Source of the DNA: an uncultured Pseudoxanthomonas sp.
Lineage (GTDB): Bacteria > Pseudomonadota > Gammaproteobacteria > Xanthomonadales > Xanthomonadaceae
Reading direction: 5' to 3'
Length of the DNA stretch: 21,099 nucleotides
NCBI GenBank assembly: GCA_937975725.1
Contig: CALJUL010000002.1
Coordinates: 1-21,099, forward strand
This document shows, piece after piece, positions 7,420 through 15,560 of the stretch. The notes under the pieces are model-generated. The model did no database searches and had not been told where the DNA came from. It saw nothing but the letters and a program-made list of their open reading frames with translations. The first letter of the stretch is position 1; each line of letters starts with the position of its first letter. The position numbers and the translations under genes are program-made.

Positions 7420-7839
7420 ATGCACCCCTGTCTGACCTGCTGCGCCCACTTCCGCGTGAGCTTCCACTGGAGCGAAGCGGACCCCGACTGCGGAGGCACG
7501 GTGCCGGCAGCGCTGACCGAACCGCTGCGGACGCACGAGCGCGCCATGCGCGGCACCTCGCAGGCCAGCCCGCGCTGCATCGCGCTGGAAGCGGAGATCG
7601 GCCGCCATAGCCGCTGCACGATCCACCCGCAGCGGCCCGGCACCTGCCGCGAAGTGGAAGCCTCGTGGGAACACGGGCGGCCCAGCGACCAGTGCGACCG
7701 CGCGCGCCTCGCCCACGGCCTGCGACCGCTGGCGGCAACCGACTGGCGCTGGCGCGACCGGGCGGACAACGACGACGGCCATCCCGACGACAGCGGCAAC
7801 AGCCCGTCGACGCCGACGGTGCCGCCGGTCGCCGCCTGA
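7420..7839 (+). CDS. YkgJ-family cysteine-cluster protein
   Basis: A 139-residue protein starting MHPCLTCCAHFRVSFHWSE. The CxxCC opening, the later Cys residues (DPDCGGTVP, SPRCIALE, SRCTIHPQRPGTCREVE) and the RPGTC motif are those of the YkgJ/zinc- or iron-chelating family (UPF0153-like), whose function is not established. The open frame extends further upstream, but the ATG at 7420 places the CxxCC at its usual N-terminal place. The C-terminal 35 residues are low-complexity and acidic. It lies on the opposite strand inside the ole cluster: divergent from oleC (97-base gap) and convergent with oleB, stop to stop across 7 bases. No role in olefin synthesis can be shown. Confidence 0.8.
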   Translation: MHPCLTCCAHFRVSFHWSEADPDCGGTVPAALTEPLRTHERAMRGTSQASPRCIALEAEIGRHSRCTIHPQRPGTCREVEASWEHGRPSDQCDRARLAHGLRPLAATDWRWRDRADNDDGHPDDSGNSPSTPTVPPVAA

Positions 7840-7846
7840 GCGCGGC

Positions 7847-8743
7847 TCAGACCGGCGGGTGGCGTTCCAGGAAGTCGCGGACCAGCGGCACCAGAATCTC
7901 GTGCCGGTCCTCCAGTACGTAGTGGCCGGCATCCTCCCAGGCATGCACTTCGGCCTGCGGCAGCGCATCGCGGAAGCCCTGCAGGAAATGCCGGTCGAAC
8001 ACGAAGTCCTTCACCCCCCAGCCGATGAAGGCCGGCCTGTCGGCGAAGGACGGCAGCGCCCGACCGGCCGCTTCCAGCAGCGGCCACGCCTTGTCGTCCG
8101 GCCCCAGCGGGATGTCCTGCATGAAGCGGATGGTGGAGATGCGATTGGCCCAGGTGTCGTAGGGCGCGACGTAGGCGCGGCGCACGTCGGCCGGCATGCG
8201 CCGCTCCACCCCGATCCACGAGGCGCCGGCGGAGAACGCGTTGAAGCCGCGGATGATCCATTCGCCGACCTTCCAGTCGCGGCCCAGCGCGATCTGCCAG
8301 GGCATCTTCTTCGCCGCCGGCAGCGGGAAGGCGGCGGTGTTGAGGATGACCAGCCGCTTCACCTGTGCCGCATGCGCCAGCGCCCAGCCGAAGCCGATCA
8401 TCCCGCCCCAGTCGTGCACCGCCAGCGTCACCGGCGTCGCGTCGTCCACGCCAGCATGGCGCAGCAACGCCTCCAGGTCGTCCACGCGCGACTGCAACGT
8501 GTAGTCGTAGCGGTCGTCGCCGGGCTTGTCCGACAGGCCCATGCCGACGTGGTCCGGCACGATGCAGCGATACCTGTCCGACAGGCCGGCCACCAGCGTC
8601 CGCCAGTAATAGCTCCACGACGGATTGCCGTGCAGCATCACCACCACCTCGCCGTCGCGCGGGCCTTCGTCGAGGTAGCTCATCGACAGGCCGGGACGGA
8701 CCTCGAAGCGATGGGGATGGGAGGGGTAGCCGGGGAGGTTCAT
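7847..8743 (-). CDS. oleB: OleB, beta-lactone decarboxylase (haloalkane dehalogenase-like alpha/beta hydrolase)
   Basis: A 298-residue alpha/beta hydrolase of the haloalkane dehalogenase group. OleB removes CO2 from cis-beta-lactones to give the cis-olefin. Family features seen: HGNPSWSYYWR with HGNP at 38-41, the nucleophile elbow VHDWGG with Asp111 and the halide-site-type Trp112, the acid candidate Asp246 (GVKDFVFD) and the general base His274 (EDAGHYVLED). Alone this could be called a dehalogenase; the flanking oleA, oleC and oleD decide for OleB. Its ATG lies 14 bases after the stop of the HTH-ATPase gene with only a weak AAAGA upstream, so the two are probably co-transcribed. It meets the YkgJ-type gene tail to tail. 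Confidence 0.9.
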   Translation of the reverse strand: MNLPGYPSHPHRFEVRPGLSMSYLDEGPRDGEVVVMLHGNPSWSYYWRTLVAGLSDRYRCIVPDHVGMGLSDKPGDDRYDYTLQSRVDDLEALLRHAGVDDATPVTLAVHDWGGMIGFGWALAHAAQVKRLVILNTAAFPLPAAKKMPWQIALGRDWKVGEWIIRGFNAFSAGASWIGVERRMPADVRRAYVAPYDTWANRISTIRFMQDIPLGPDDKAWPLLEAAGRALPSFADRPAFIGWGVKDFVFDRHFLQGFRDALPQAEVHAWEDAGHYVLEDRHEILVPLVRDFLERHPPV

Positions 8744-8757
8744 CGTGATCTTTGCAG

Positions 8758-9828
8758 TTAAGGCTTTAACAACAACGAAAGCTGGTCGCCGCCTTCGTCA
8801 CGAAGCACCTCTGCGCGACGAATCATTTGCTGGACATCCGCGATTGCGTGGATCGCAACCAACTCTACTTCGGGATGCTCATTGGCAAATACCCGGAAGA
8901 TTTCATCAGCGAAAGCCTGGCCGATCGTCGTGACGCCCTCGAAATCCAGCATGACGCAGCGGAATTTCTCGACACGTTGCAGCAATCGCTTGGCCTGGGA
9001 TCGGGAGATCAGATTTTCGTCACCCACTTTCGCCAAGCGAACGGGCACTATCGTCTTCGCGAAGGCATACTCGTCCGGACCACTGGAAAACTCGTCGAAG
9101 ACCTGCCGTGCGGTTCGCGACGAATCCGCCGCAATCGTCATGCGTACTGCAGTTCCTCCAACGTCAGCGGTTTCATCGATATCCAGGAGGATGTCATCTG
9201 GCTCGGCAGCATCATGGTCGAACACCAATTCTCCTGACTCGATTTCGAAGCGATCGAACATGCGGGATGTGAAAAATACACCCTCACCGGAATGGCGCCG
9301 GGGATCCGTCGTCAGCTTGCCCTTGGACAATTCAAGCAACGCGAGGCGCTCGTCCGGCAGCCCCAACGCTCTTGTAATCTTGCGGAAGATGCCAATTCCA
9401 TCGTCTGCAACAGACAAAGAAATTTGGCCATTCTTCATGGTCGCCACGACGTGGACGCGGTTTCCTTCTGAATGATCGATGGCGTTGTTGACCATCTCCG
9501 TGACTGCATGATGGCAGATGTCCAGCACGTTTCCCGGCAGACTGCGTAACAGCGGCGCGACATCACGCGACCACACCTGGTCTTCCTGAAGACCCGCTAG
9601 ACGGTAATGAAACTCCACGTAGAAATTGGCGCCCCGTCGATATGTGGGACGCGTCGTTCCTTCCTTGGCGAGGAAACCCTGCTCGGCCAGCGCGCGCGCG
9701 CGCGCGGCCACCGCTGTGCGGCTCAACCCCAGCGCTTCGGCAACCACCCGGACCAGATCGTGCGGATGGCTGTCGACCAAGCTCAACAGTGCTTTCTCGA
9801 TTTCTTCGGAGCGATCCGGACGTGCCAT
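8758..9828 (-). CDS. HTH + GHKL ATPase + STAS-like (DUF4325) fusion regulator
   Basis: A 356-residue soluble protein with three parts. Residues about 5-70 form a winged-helix-like HTH (LVRVVAEALGLSRTAVAARARALAEQGFL). Residues about 95-230 are a GHKL ATPase with an N-box EMVNNAIDHSEG (111-122), G1 DDGIG (142-146), G2 HSGEGVFF (179-186) and a GGTAVRM strand. Residues about 250-345 match the STAS-like DUF4325 pattern (LDFEGVTTIGQAFADEIFRVF). Histidine-kinase dimer helices and membrane segments are absent, so it resembles an RsbW-type switch kinase rather than a sensor kinase. It sits between oleA and oleB with its own promoter. Base composition is lower in GC than its neighbours (31/60 in 8821-8880; 30/60 in 9421-9480), which hints at transfer. 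Function in this organism is unknown; control of itself and oleB is inferred. Confidence 0.8.
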   Translation of the reverse strand: MARPDRSEEIEKALLSLVDSHPHDLVRVVAEALGLSRTAVAARARALAEQGFLAKEGTTRPTYRRGANFYVEFHYRLAGLQEDQVWSRDVAPLLRSLPGNVLDICHHAVTEMVNNAIDHSEGNRVHVVATMKNGQISLSVADDGIGIFRKITRALGLPDERLALLELSKGKLTTDPRRHSGEGVFFTSRMFDRFEIESGELVFDHDAAEPDDILLDIDETADVGGTAVRMTIAADSSRTARQVFDEFSSGPDEYAFAKTIVPVRLAKVGDENLISRSQAKRLLQRVEKFRCVMLDFEGVTTIGQAFADEIFRVFANEHPEVELVAIHAIADVQQMIRRAEVLRDEGGDQLSLLLKP

Positions 9829-9869
9829 GCGCGGATTGTAAAGTTAAACGCACGGATTTAAAAGTTAAA
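9829..9869 (-). promoter_or_regulatory. Promoter with tandem 20-bp repeats, candidate operator of the HTH-ATPase gene
   Basis: Two direct copies of a 20-base unit, 9829-9848 and 9850-9869, agree at 17 of 20 positions and are set 21 bases apart, two helical turns. On the minus strand the copy next to the gene contains TACAAT (9835-9840), six bases before the ATG; the other covers the place of a -35. This is the layout expected of a repressor site over its own promoter. That the HTH protein binds it is inference. Confidence 0.55.
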
Positions 9870-9879
9870 AGCTGGAATC

Positions 9880-9910
9880 CGAAATAAATTCTCAGTCGAC
9901 ACTGAGAATT
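9880..9910 (-). terminator. Rho-independent-type terminator overlapping the oleA stop codon
   Basis: A perfect 10-bp palindrome, AATTCTCAGT (9887-9896) and ACTGAGAATT (9901-9910), with a 4-base loop. On the minus strand it is followed by TTTATTTC. The stem takes in two bases of the oleA TAA (9909-9911). It should end the oleA transcript before the HTH-ATPase gene. Confidence 0.65.
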
Positions 9911-10925
9911 ACCACTCCACCTCGGCCATCGTGCAGTTCAGGCCGGAGCCGATGCCCAGCAGGGCGATGCGGTCGCCTTTCTTCAGCTTGCCCAGTTCCT
10001 TGAGCTTGCTCAGCACGATCGGCACCGAGGCCGGGCCGATATTGCCGTGTTCGGTGAAGATGGTCATGACCTTCTTGGGGTCGATGCCGAAGGCCTTGAT
10101 GAAGGCCTGGGTGTGCGGGCGGCTGACCTGGTGGATCACGAACTGGTCCAGTTCGTCCACCGCCCAGCCCAGCGCGACCTTGGCAGCGGCGAAGGTCTTG
10201 GTCGCCAGCTTCATGCCCTCGATCAGCAGCATGCGGGTGTCGGTGACCATGCGGTCCAGGTTGCCGCGGCAGAGCTTGTTCCACTCGGTAGCAGAGCGGG
10301 TCACGCCGCCCTTGTAGCGTGGCGCCTCGGGCACCAGCTCGCGGCGCGCCATCACCATGGCCACGGCGCCGCAGCCCAGGGTCAGCGCGGCCAGTTCGTC
10401 GCGGAACTGCTGCTCGGTGATGTCCGGGGCATTCATGCGCTCGATGGTCTTCTCGTAGACCAGGTTGGCGGTCTCGCCATCGACCACCAGCGCGTAGTCG
10501 ATCTCGCCGCGCTCCAGCATGCGGGCGGCGATGTCCATGCCGTTGATGAAGGCCAGGCAGGCGTTGGCCACGTCGAAGGTCTGGCAGTCGTCGCCCACGC
10601 CCAGGTTGCCGCACACGATGCTGGCGGTGGACGGCTCCAGGTAGTCGCGGCTGACCGAGGTGTTGACCACCAGGCCCACCTTGTCGGCGCCGATGCCGGC
10701 GTCGTCCAGCGCCTTGCGCGCGGCCAGGGTGGCGGCGTCGGACGCCTGCATGTCCGCGTCCCACAGCCGGCGCGCGTGCACGCCCGCGACGTCGTTCAAC
10801 ACGTCGGTCTTGATGCCCAGGCGGTCCAGCGTGGGCTTCAGCCGGGCATTGATTTCATCGGAGGTCAGCGTGTGCGGCGCGTCGACGTGCGCCAACCCCG
10901 CGATGGAGACGTTCTTGAAAAGCAT
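9909..10925 (-). CDS. oleA: OleA, thiolase-fold acyl-CoA head-to-head condensing enzyme
   Basis: A 338-residue KAS III-like thiolase-superfamily enzyme that joins two fatty acyl-CoAs by non-decarboxylative Claisen condensation to a beta-keto acid, the first step of Ole hydrocarbon synthesis. Key residues are all present: Cys123 (DVANACLAF), Glu97 (YLEPST), His265 (VIHQVS) and Asn295 (HGNIG). Each is exactly 20 lower than the C143/E117/H285/N315 numbering I recall for the tagged X. campestris OleA, so the two sequences seem collinear. The E97 distinguishes OleA from FabH. The start is the ATG at 10923-10925. The gene is separated from the rest of the cluster by a terminator at its stop codon. 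A CRP-type palindrome lies about 105 bases upstream. Confidence 0.95.
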   Translation of the reverse strand: MLFKNVSIAGLAHVDAPHTLTSDEINARLKPTLDRLGIKTDVLNDVAGVHARRLWDADMQASDAATLAARKALDDAGIGADKVGLVVNTSVSRDYLEPSTASIVCGNLGVGDDCQTFDVANACLAFINGMDIAARMLERGEIDYALVVDGETANLVYEKTIERMNAPDITEQQFRDELAALTLGCGAVAMVMARRELVPEAPRYKGGVTRSATEWNKLCRGNLDRMVTDTRMLLIEGMKLATKTFAAAKVALGWAVDELDQFVIHQVSRPHTQAFIKAFGIDPKKVMTIFTEHGNIGPASVPIVLSKLKELGKLKKGDRIALLGIGSGLNCTMAEVEW

Positions 10926-11029
10926 CGAATTAGCGCCAAGGCTCAGGCGAAGGGGCCGACAAGGTTACCGGCTTCGCGTCTTCACCGCACCTTTACGGGC
11001 ATTCCGGGCCGGGCTCGCCCGACCACAAA

Positions 11030-11045
11030 TGTGACTTGACTCACA
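11030..11045. promoter_or_regulatory. CRP/Clp-type binding site upstream of oleA
   Basis: TGTGA-CTTGAC-TCACA, an exact match to the TGTGA-N6-TCACA consensus of CRP, which the xanthomonad homologue Clp shares. It is centred about 112 bases upstream of the oleA ATG and ends two bases before the stop codon of the DUF4156 gene. No strong oleA -10/-35 pair could be chosen, so activation or repression cannot be told from position. Confidence 0.6.
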
Positions 11046-11047
11046 CT

Positions 11048-11365
11048 TTATCGTCCGCAGCGATAGGCCGCGAACCGCTGCTCGCCGTGGACCGGCTCGC
11101 CCAGCGGTTGCAGGGTGTCGGCCTGTACGCCGGGCGCCTCGTTGCGGGCCAGGGTTTCCAGCTCGTCGCGCACGCGCAGGGCGTTGCGCTCGTAGAAGGC
11201 CAGGTTGCCCGGCACCTTCACCGACACCTCGCTGCGCTTTTCGCACCCGGCCGGAACGGCGCCGGCGGGAATCACGCGCACGCCCTTGGCCTCGGGGGCC
11301 AGGTGCACCCAAGTGCAGGCGGACAGCAATACGGCGGACGTGGCGGCAAGCAGGACGAGACGCAT
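11048..11365 (-). CDS. DUF4156 small lipoprotein
   Basis: A 105-residue protein with a lipoprotein signal peptide: MRLVLLAATSAVLLSAC, lipobox LSAC with the acylated Cys at 17. The mature part (TWVHLAPEAKGVRVIP, a second Cys at about 41, and a Cys near the C-terminus in YRCGR) fits the DUF4156 family of small envelope lipoproteins of unknown function. The two remaining cysteines could form a disulfide. An AGGTGA ribosome-binding site lies six bases before the ATG at 11363-11365, and CAGAAT at 11395-11400 on the minus strand is a plausible -10. The residue after the lipid Cys is Thr, not Asp, so outer-membrane sorting is expected. Confidence 0.85.
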   Translation of the reverse strand: MRLVLLAATSAVLLSACTWVHLAPEAKGVRVIPAGAVPAGCEKRSEVSVKVPGNLAFYERNALRVRDELETLARNEAPGVQADTLQPLGEPVHGEQRFAAYRCGR

Positions 11366-11394
11366 CGGGGGTCACCTGGAATGGGAACGGCGCC

Positions 11395-11400
11395 ATTCTG
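11395..11400 (-). promoter_or_regulatory. -10 box for the DUF4156 lipoprotein gene
   Basis: CAGAAT on the minus strand, 29 bases before the ATG, with AGGTGA between them as the ribosome-binding site. The rest of the 11366-11546 gap contains no gene I can support. Confidence 0.4.
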
Positions 11401-11507
11401 GCGCATGCCGGATGAATGGACATGTCTGGCGGCGCTGCGTTTCCCCGGCGGGCGGGGAAACCGGCGGCGCCATCGTTGCATCGGCCTTCGCGCCGGCGGC
11501 ACGGAAG

Positions 11508-11533
11508 CCCGGTCGCGCCGCGGCGCGGCCGGG
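11508..11533. terminator. GC-rich hairpin after the M16 peptidase gene
   Basis: A near-perfect 26-base inverted repeat, CCCGGTCGCGCC / GGCGCGGCCGGG with one mismatch, 13 bases beyond the stop of the M16 peptidase gene. The stem is strong but there is no T tract on either strand, so a terminator role rests on position only. Confidence 0.35.
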
Positions 11534-11546
11534 CCGCCGCGGCAGA

Positions 11547-14414
11547 TCATTCCTTGCTGCGCGGCTTGCCGTCGGCGTCGAGTTCGGCCGCTTCGCCCAG
11601 GCCGAGTGCGCGCACCGATTCGCCGACCTTGGACAGGTCGCCCACCACCACCCAGGTCAGCGCGTCCGGCGACAGCGTGGCCGCGGCCTTGGCCACGTCG
11701 GCCGGTCCGATGGCCTCGTTGCGCGCCTTGTACTGCACGATGTAGTCGTCCGGCCGGCCGTAGCGCTGGTTGGAAGCGATCTGGTTGAGCACGGCCGAGG
11801 CGGTCTCGTAGGCACCCGGCAGTTCCAGCGTGTTGGCGGCGCGGATCTTGGCGATTTCCTCCGCCGTGGCCGGCTTGGCGCCGGTGGCGAAGCGGCTGAT
11901 CTCCGAATGCATTTCCTTCATCGAGTCCGCCGTGCGGTCGCTCTGCACCGCGGCGCTGGCCCACCACGGGCGCTGGCCCAGCGCATTGCGGGCACCGCTG
12001 TAGGAACCGTAGGCCCAGTGCTTGTCCTCGCGCAGGTTCATGTTGAGGCGCGCGCTGAACTGCCCGCCCAGCACACCATTGGCGAAGTCGAAGTCGATGG
12101 TGCCGGCGTCGCCGGTGGGCGGCACCAGTTGCGCGGCGTAGACATTGGACTGGATGGCGCCGGGCTGATCGATCAGGAATACGCGCGGTTTGGCCGGGTT
12201 GGCCACCTTCGGCACGGCCGCCAGCGACGGCGCATGGGCCGGCGCCTTCCAGTCGCCCAGGCGCTTCTCCAGCAGCGGCAGGATCTGCGCCAGCGTGGCA
12301 TCGCCGACGATGGTGATGCGCGCCTTGCCCGGCTGCAGCCAGTCGCGGTGGAAGGCGACCAGGTCGTCGCGGGTCAGCGAGGCGATGGAGGCTTCGGTGC
12401 CCGAGCCGGTGAACGGGATCGCGTACGGGTGGCCGGCGCCGTACAGCAGCGGCGGCAGCGTCCGCAGCGCGGCGGTCTGCGGACGCGCCTTCTCCTGCTT
12501 GATGCCGGCGATCCAGGTGGCGCGCACGCGCTCGATCTCGGCCGGGTCGAAGGCGGGGCGGCGCAGCACGTCGGCCAGCAGGTCCAGCGAGGGTTCCAGC
12601 TTCTCGCTCAGCGCCGACAGGCCCACCGAGGCGGTGTCCAGGCCGGCGCCGGTGCTCAGTTCGGCGCCCAGCGCCTCCTTGCGCGCGGCCAGCGCCAGCG
12701 CGCTGTATTCGCCTGCACCCTCGTCCATCATCTGCAACGCGAAGCTGGCGGTGCCCAGCTTGCGGCCGACGTCGGCGGAATAGCCGCCGGGGAATTCCAC
12801 GTTGATCTGCACCACCGGCGTCTCGTGGCGCTCGGCCAGCGCGACCTGCATGCCGTTGGACAGCGTGGCGCGCTGCACGGCCGGGAACTTCAGGTCGGGG
12901 AAGCTGGCGGTCCTGGGCACGCCTGCGCGGCGGTCCACGTCGGTCTTCACCGTCTTGAACTTCGGATCGGCCTTCGGCACCGCCGCCGGCTTGCCGGCCG
13001 GGGCGGCATGCACGGTTTCCGGCAGCGCCGAGGCCGGGGTCTCGCTGGGCTGGACCAGGATGGTGTGCGAAGCGCCACCGAGCCACTTCTTCGCCGCCGC
13101 CTGGACCTCGGCCGCGGTGGCGTTGGCGAGGATGTCCAGCTCTTCCCGGTAGCAGTCCGGCTTGCCCTGGTAGACCGCGCAGGAGGCCAGCACGTCGGAC
13201 TTGCCGCCGAAGCCGCCGATCCGCTCGATGCCGCGCACGAAGCCGGCGCGGCCGGACACCTTGGCCCGCTCCAGTTCCTCGGCACTCGGCCCTTCGGCGA
13301 TCAGGCGCTTGAGCTCCTCGTCCAGCGCCTGCTCCACCTTGGCCGGGTCCACGCCTTCCTTGACCGTGGACTGCAGGAAGAAGGTGCCGCTGATCTCGCT
13401 GCTCCAGTTGAAGGCGCTGGCGTTGTCGGCAGTCTTGTCGCCGTGCACCAGCCGGGTGTCGAAGCGCGAGGCGGCGCTGCCGCCCAGCACCTGCGCGAAC
13501 AGGTCCAGCAGCGCGGCGTCGCGGCTGCCCATCTCGGCCACCGGCCAGGCGCGGTAGATGCGCACCTGCGGCACGCGGTCGGGGATGGTCTCGCGGGTGT
13601 CGCGGGCGTGCTTGGGAATGTTGGGCGCCATGTCGGCCAAGGTGGCGCTGGCGGGGATGTCACCGAAGTAGCGCATGGCCTTTTCCTTGGCGGTGGCCAG
13701 GTCGATGTCACCGGCCAGCACCAGCACGGCGTTGTTGGGGCCGTACCAACTGCGGAACCAGGTCTTCACGTCGTCCAGCGTGGCCGCGTCCAGGTCGGCC
13801 ATGGAGCCGATGGTCTGCCAACTGTAGGGATGCCCGGCCGGATACAGCGCCTCGAACATGCGCGCGATGATGCGGCGGCCGTAGGGCTGGTTCTCGCCTT
13901 GGCGCTTCTCGTTCTGCACCACGCCGCGCTGCTCGTCCAGCGCCTTCTGGTCGATCGCGCCCAGCAGGTGGCCCATGCGGTCCGATTCCATCCACAGCGC
14001 CATGTCCAACGCGGTGGTCGGCACGTTCTGGAAGTAGTTGGTGCGGTCCTGGTTGGTGGTGCCGTTCTGGTCGGTGGCGCCGACCAATTCGAAGGGCTCG
14101 AAGAATTCGCCGGTGTGGTTCTCGCTGCCCTGGAACATCAGGTGCTCGAACAGGTGCGCGAAACCGGTGCGGCCGGGCTGCTCGTTCTTGCTGCCCACGT
14201 GGTACCAGACGTTGACCGCGACGATCGGCGCCTTGCGGTCGGTGTGCACGATCACCCGCAGGCCGTTGGGCAGGGTGAATTCCTCGTAGGGGATGACGAT
14301 GTCCGAGCCAGCCGGTGCGGCGCTCGCGGGCGCCGGCGAACAGGCCAGCCCGCCGAGGGCGACGGACAGGGCGGCGGCAAGCAGGACGGCGCGGGGCCGG
14401 CGGGAAACGTGCAT
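11547..14414 (-). CDS. M16-family zinc metallopeptidase, two-domain, exported
   Basis: A 955-residue pitrilysin/insulinase-family protein. An N-terminal signal sequence (MHVSRRPRAVLLAAALSVALGGLACSPAP) is followed by the first M16 module with the inverted zinc motif HLFEH (H87, E90, H91) and a downstream Glu, probably E169 in VVQNEKRQGEN. The second module, from about residue 500 (LSNGMQVALAERHETPVVQINVEFPGG), has FALQMMDEGAG where a zinc site would be and so is the non-catalytic half, as is usual. Cys25 after GGLA could be a weak lipobox, so periplasmic or lipid-anchored are both possible. GAGGAG lies about seven bases before the ATG. It is divergent from the SDR gene with a 118-base gap. The substrate is not predictable. 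Confidence 0.92.
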   Translation of the reverse strand: MHVSRRPRAVLLAAALSVALGGLACSPAPASAAPAGSDIVIPYEEFTLPNGLRVIVHTDRKAPIVAVNVWYHVGSKNEQPGRTGFAHLFEHLMFQGSENHTGEFFEPFELVGATDQNGTTNQDRTNYFQNVPTTALDMALWMESDRMGHLLGAIDQKALDEQRGVVQNEKRQGENQPYGRRIIARMFEALYPAGHPYSWQTIGSMADLDAATLDDVKTWFRSWYGPNNAVLVLAGDIDLATAKEKAMRYFGDIPASATLADMAPNIPKHARDTRETIPDRVPQVRIYRAWPVAEMGSRDAALLDLFAQVLGGSAASRFDTRLVHGDKTADNASAFNWSSEISGTFFLQSTVKEGVDPAKVEQALDEELKRLIAEGPSAEELERAKVSGRAGFVRGIERIGGFGGKSDVLASCAVYQGKPDCYREELDILANATAAEVQAAAKKWLGGASHTILVQPSETPASALPETVHAAPAGKPAAVPKADPKFKTVKTDVDRRAGVPRTASFPDLKFPAVQRATLSNGMQVALAERHETPVVQINVEFPGGYSADVGRKLGTASFALQMMDEGAGEYSALALAARKEALGAELSTGAGLDTASVGLSALSEKLEPSLDLLADVLRRPAFDPAEIERVRATWIAGIKQEKARPQTAALRTLPPLLYGAGHPYAIPFTGSGTEASIASLTRDDLVAFHRDWLQPGKARITIVGDATLAQILPLLEKRLGDWKAPAHAPSLAAVPKVANPAKPRVFLIDQPGAIQSNVYAAQLVPPTGDAGTIDFDFANGVLGGQFSARLNMNLREDKHWAYGSYSGARNALGQRPWWASAAVQSDRTADSMKEMHSEISRFATGAKPATAEEIAKIRAANTLELPGAYETASAVLNQIASNQRYGRPDDYIVQYKARNEAIGPADVAKAAATLSPDALTWVVVGDLSKVGESVRALGLGEAAELDADGKPRSKE

Positions 14415-14532
14415 CGGGCACTCCTCTGGGACGGAACGGTTCGGGCGACCCCCGATGCTAACCGTCGCCCCCCGTCATTACACTAGGCCACAAGGCATGC
14501 CGCCCGTGCCTCTCCGACGACGAGGAAGCCCG

Positions 14533-15237
<705 letters not shown>

Positions 15238-15560
15238 AGCTGAACCGATGGCCCGGTGCAACGCCGCGGCTGCAACCGTCTCCCGATTAACCGCATCCAA
15301 ACCCATACCGCCGGCACTGACCGGGATGGATGGGAAGCGGCGTGTTCGCTGGCATTCCGCCCACCTTTCCTGTCCACCGACGGTGGCAGGCAGGCCAGCG
15401 GACAGTGGAACGGACACGCCGGACACCCCAGGAAACGGACTTCGACCTTGAAAATCAATACTTTGCGTTTGGCACGCCTCCTGCGTCACTGCAAACGGGC
15501 ACAGCGGTTTCCGGACCCATCCTGACTGAAAGCTGAATCAACTCACCAAAACGAAAGGTT
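15238..15560. other. Non-coding gap after the SDR gene, with one hairpin
   Basis: No gene is supported here; the short open frames show no family features or ribosome-binding sites. At 15369-15390 a stem CCTG(T)CCACC / GGTGGCAGG around GAC, with one bulged T, could be an RNA structure or a distant terminator of the SDR gene. It has no T tract. GC content drops sharply toward the promoter that follows. Confidence 0.5.

Noticed and set aside
7847..8743. Haloalkane dehalogenase as the name for this hydrolase
   Set aside because: The catalytic set is the same, but the oleA, oleC and oleD neighbours make OleB far more likely.
9909..10925. FabH (KAS III) as the name for this condensing enzyme
   Set aside because: It has the OleA-specific Glu97 and a constant 20-residue offset to the known OleA catalytic set, and lies among ole genes.
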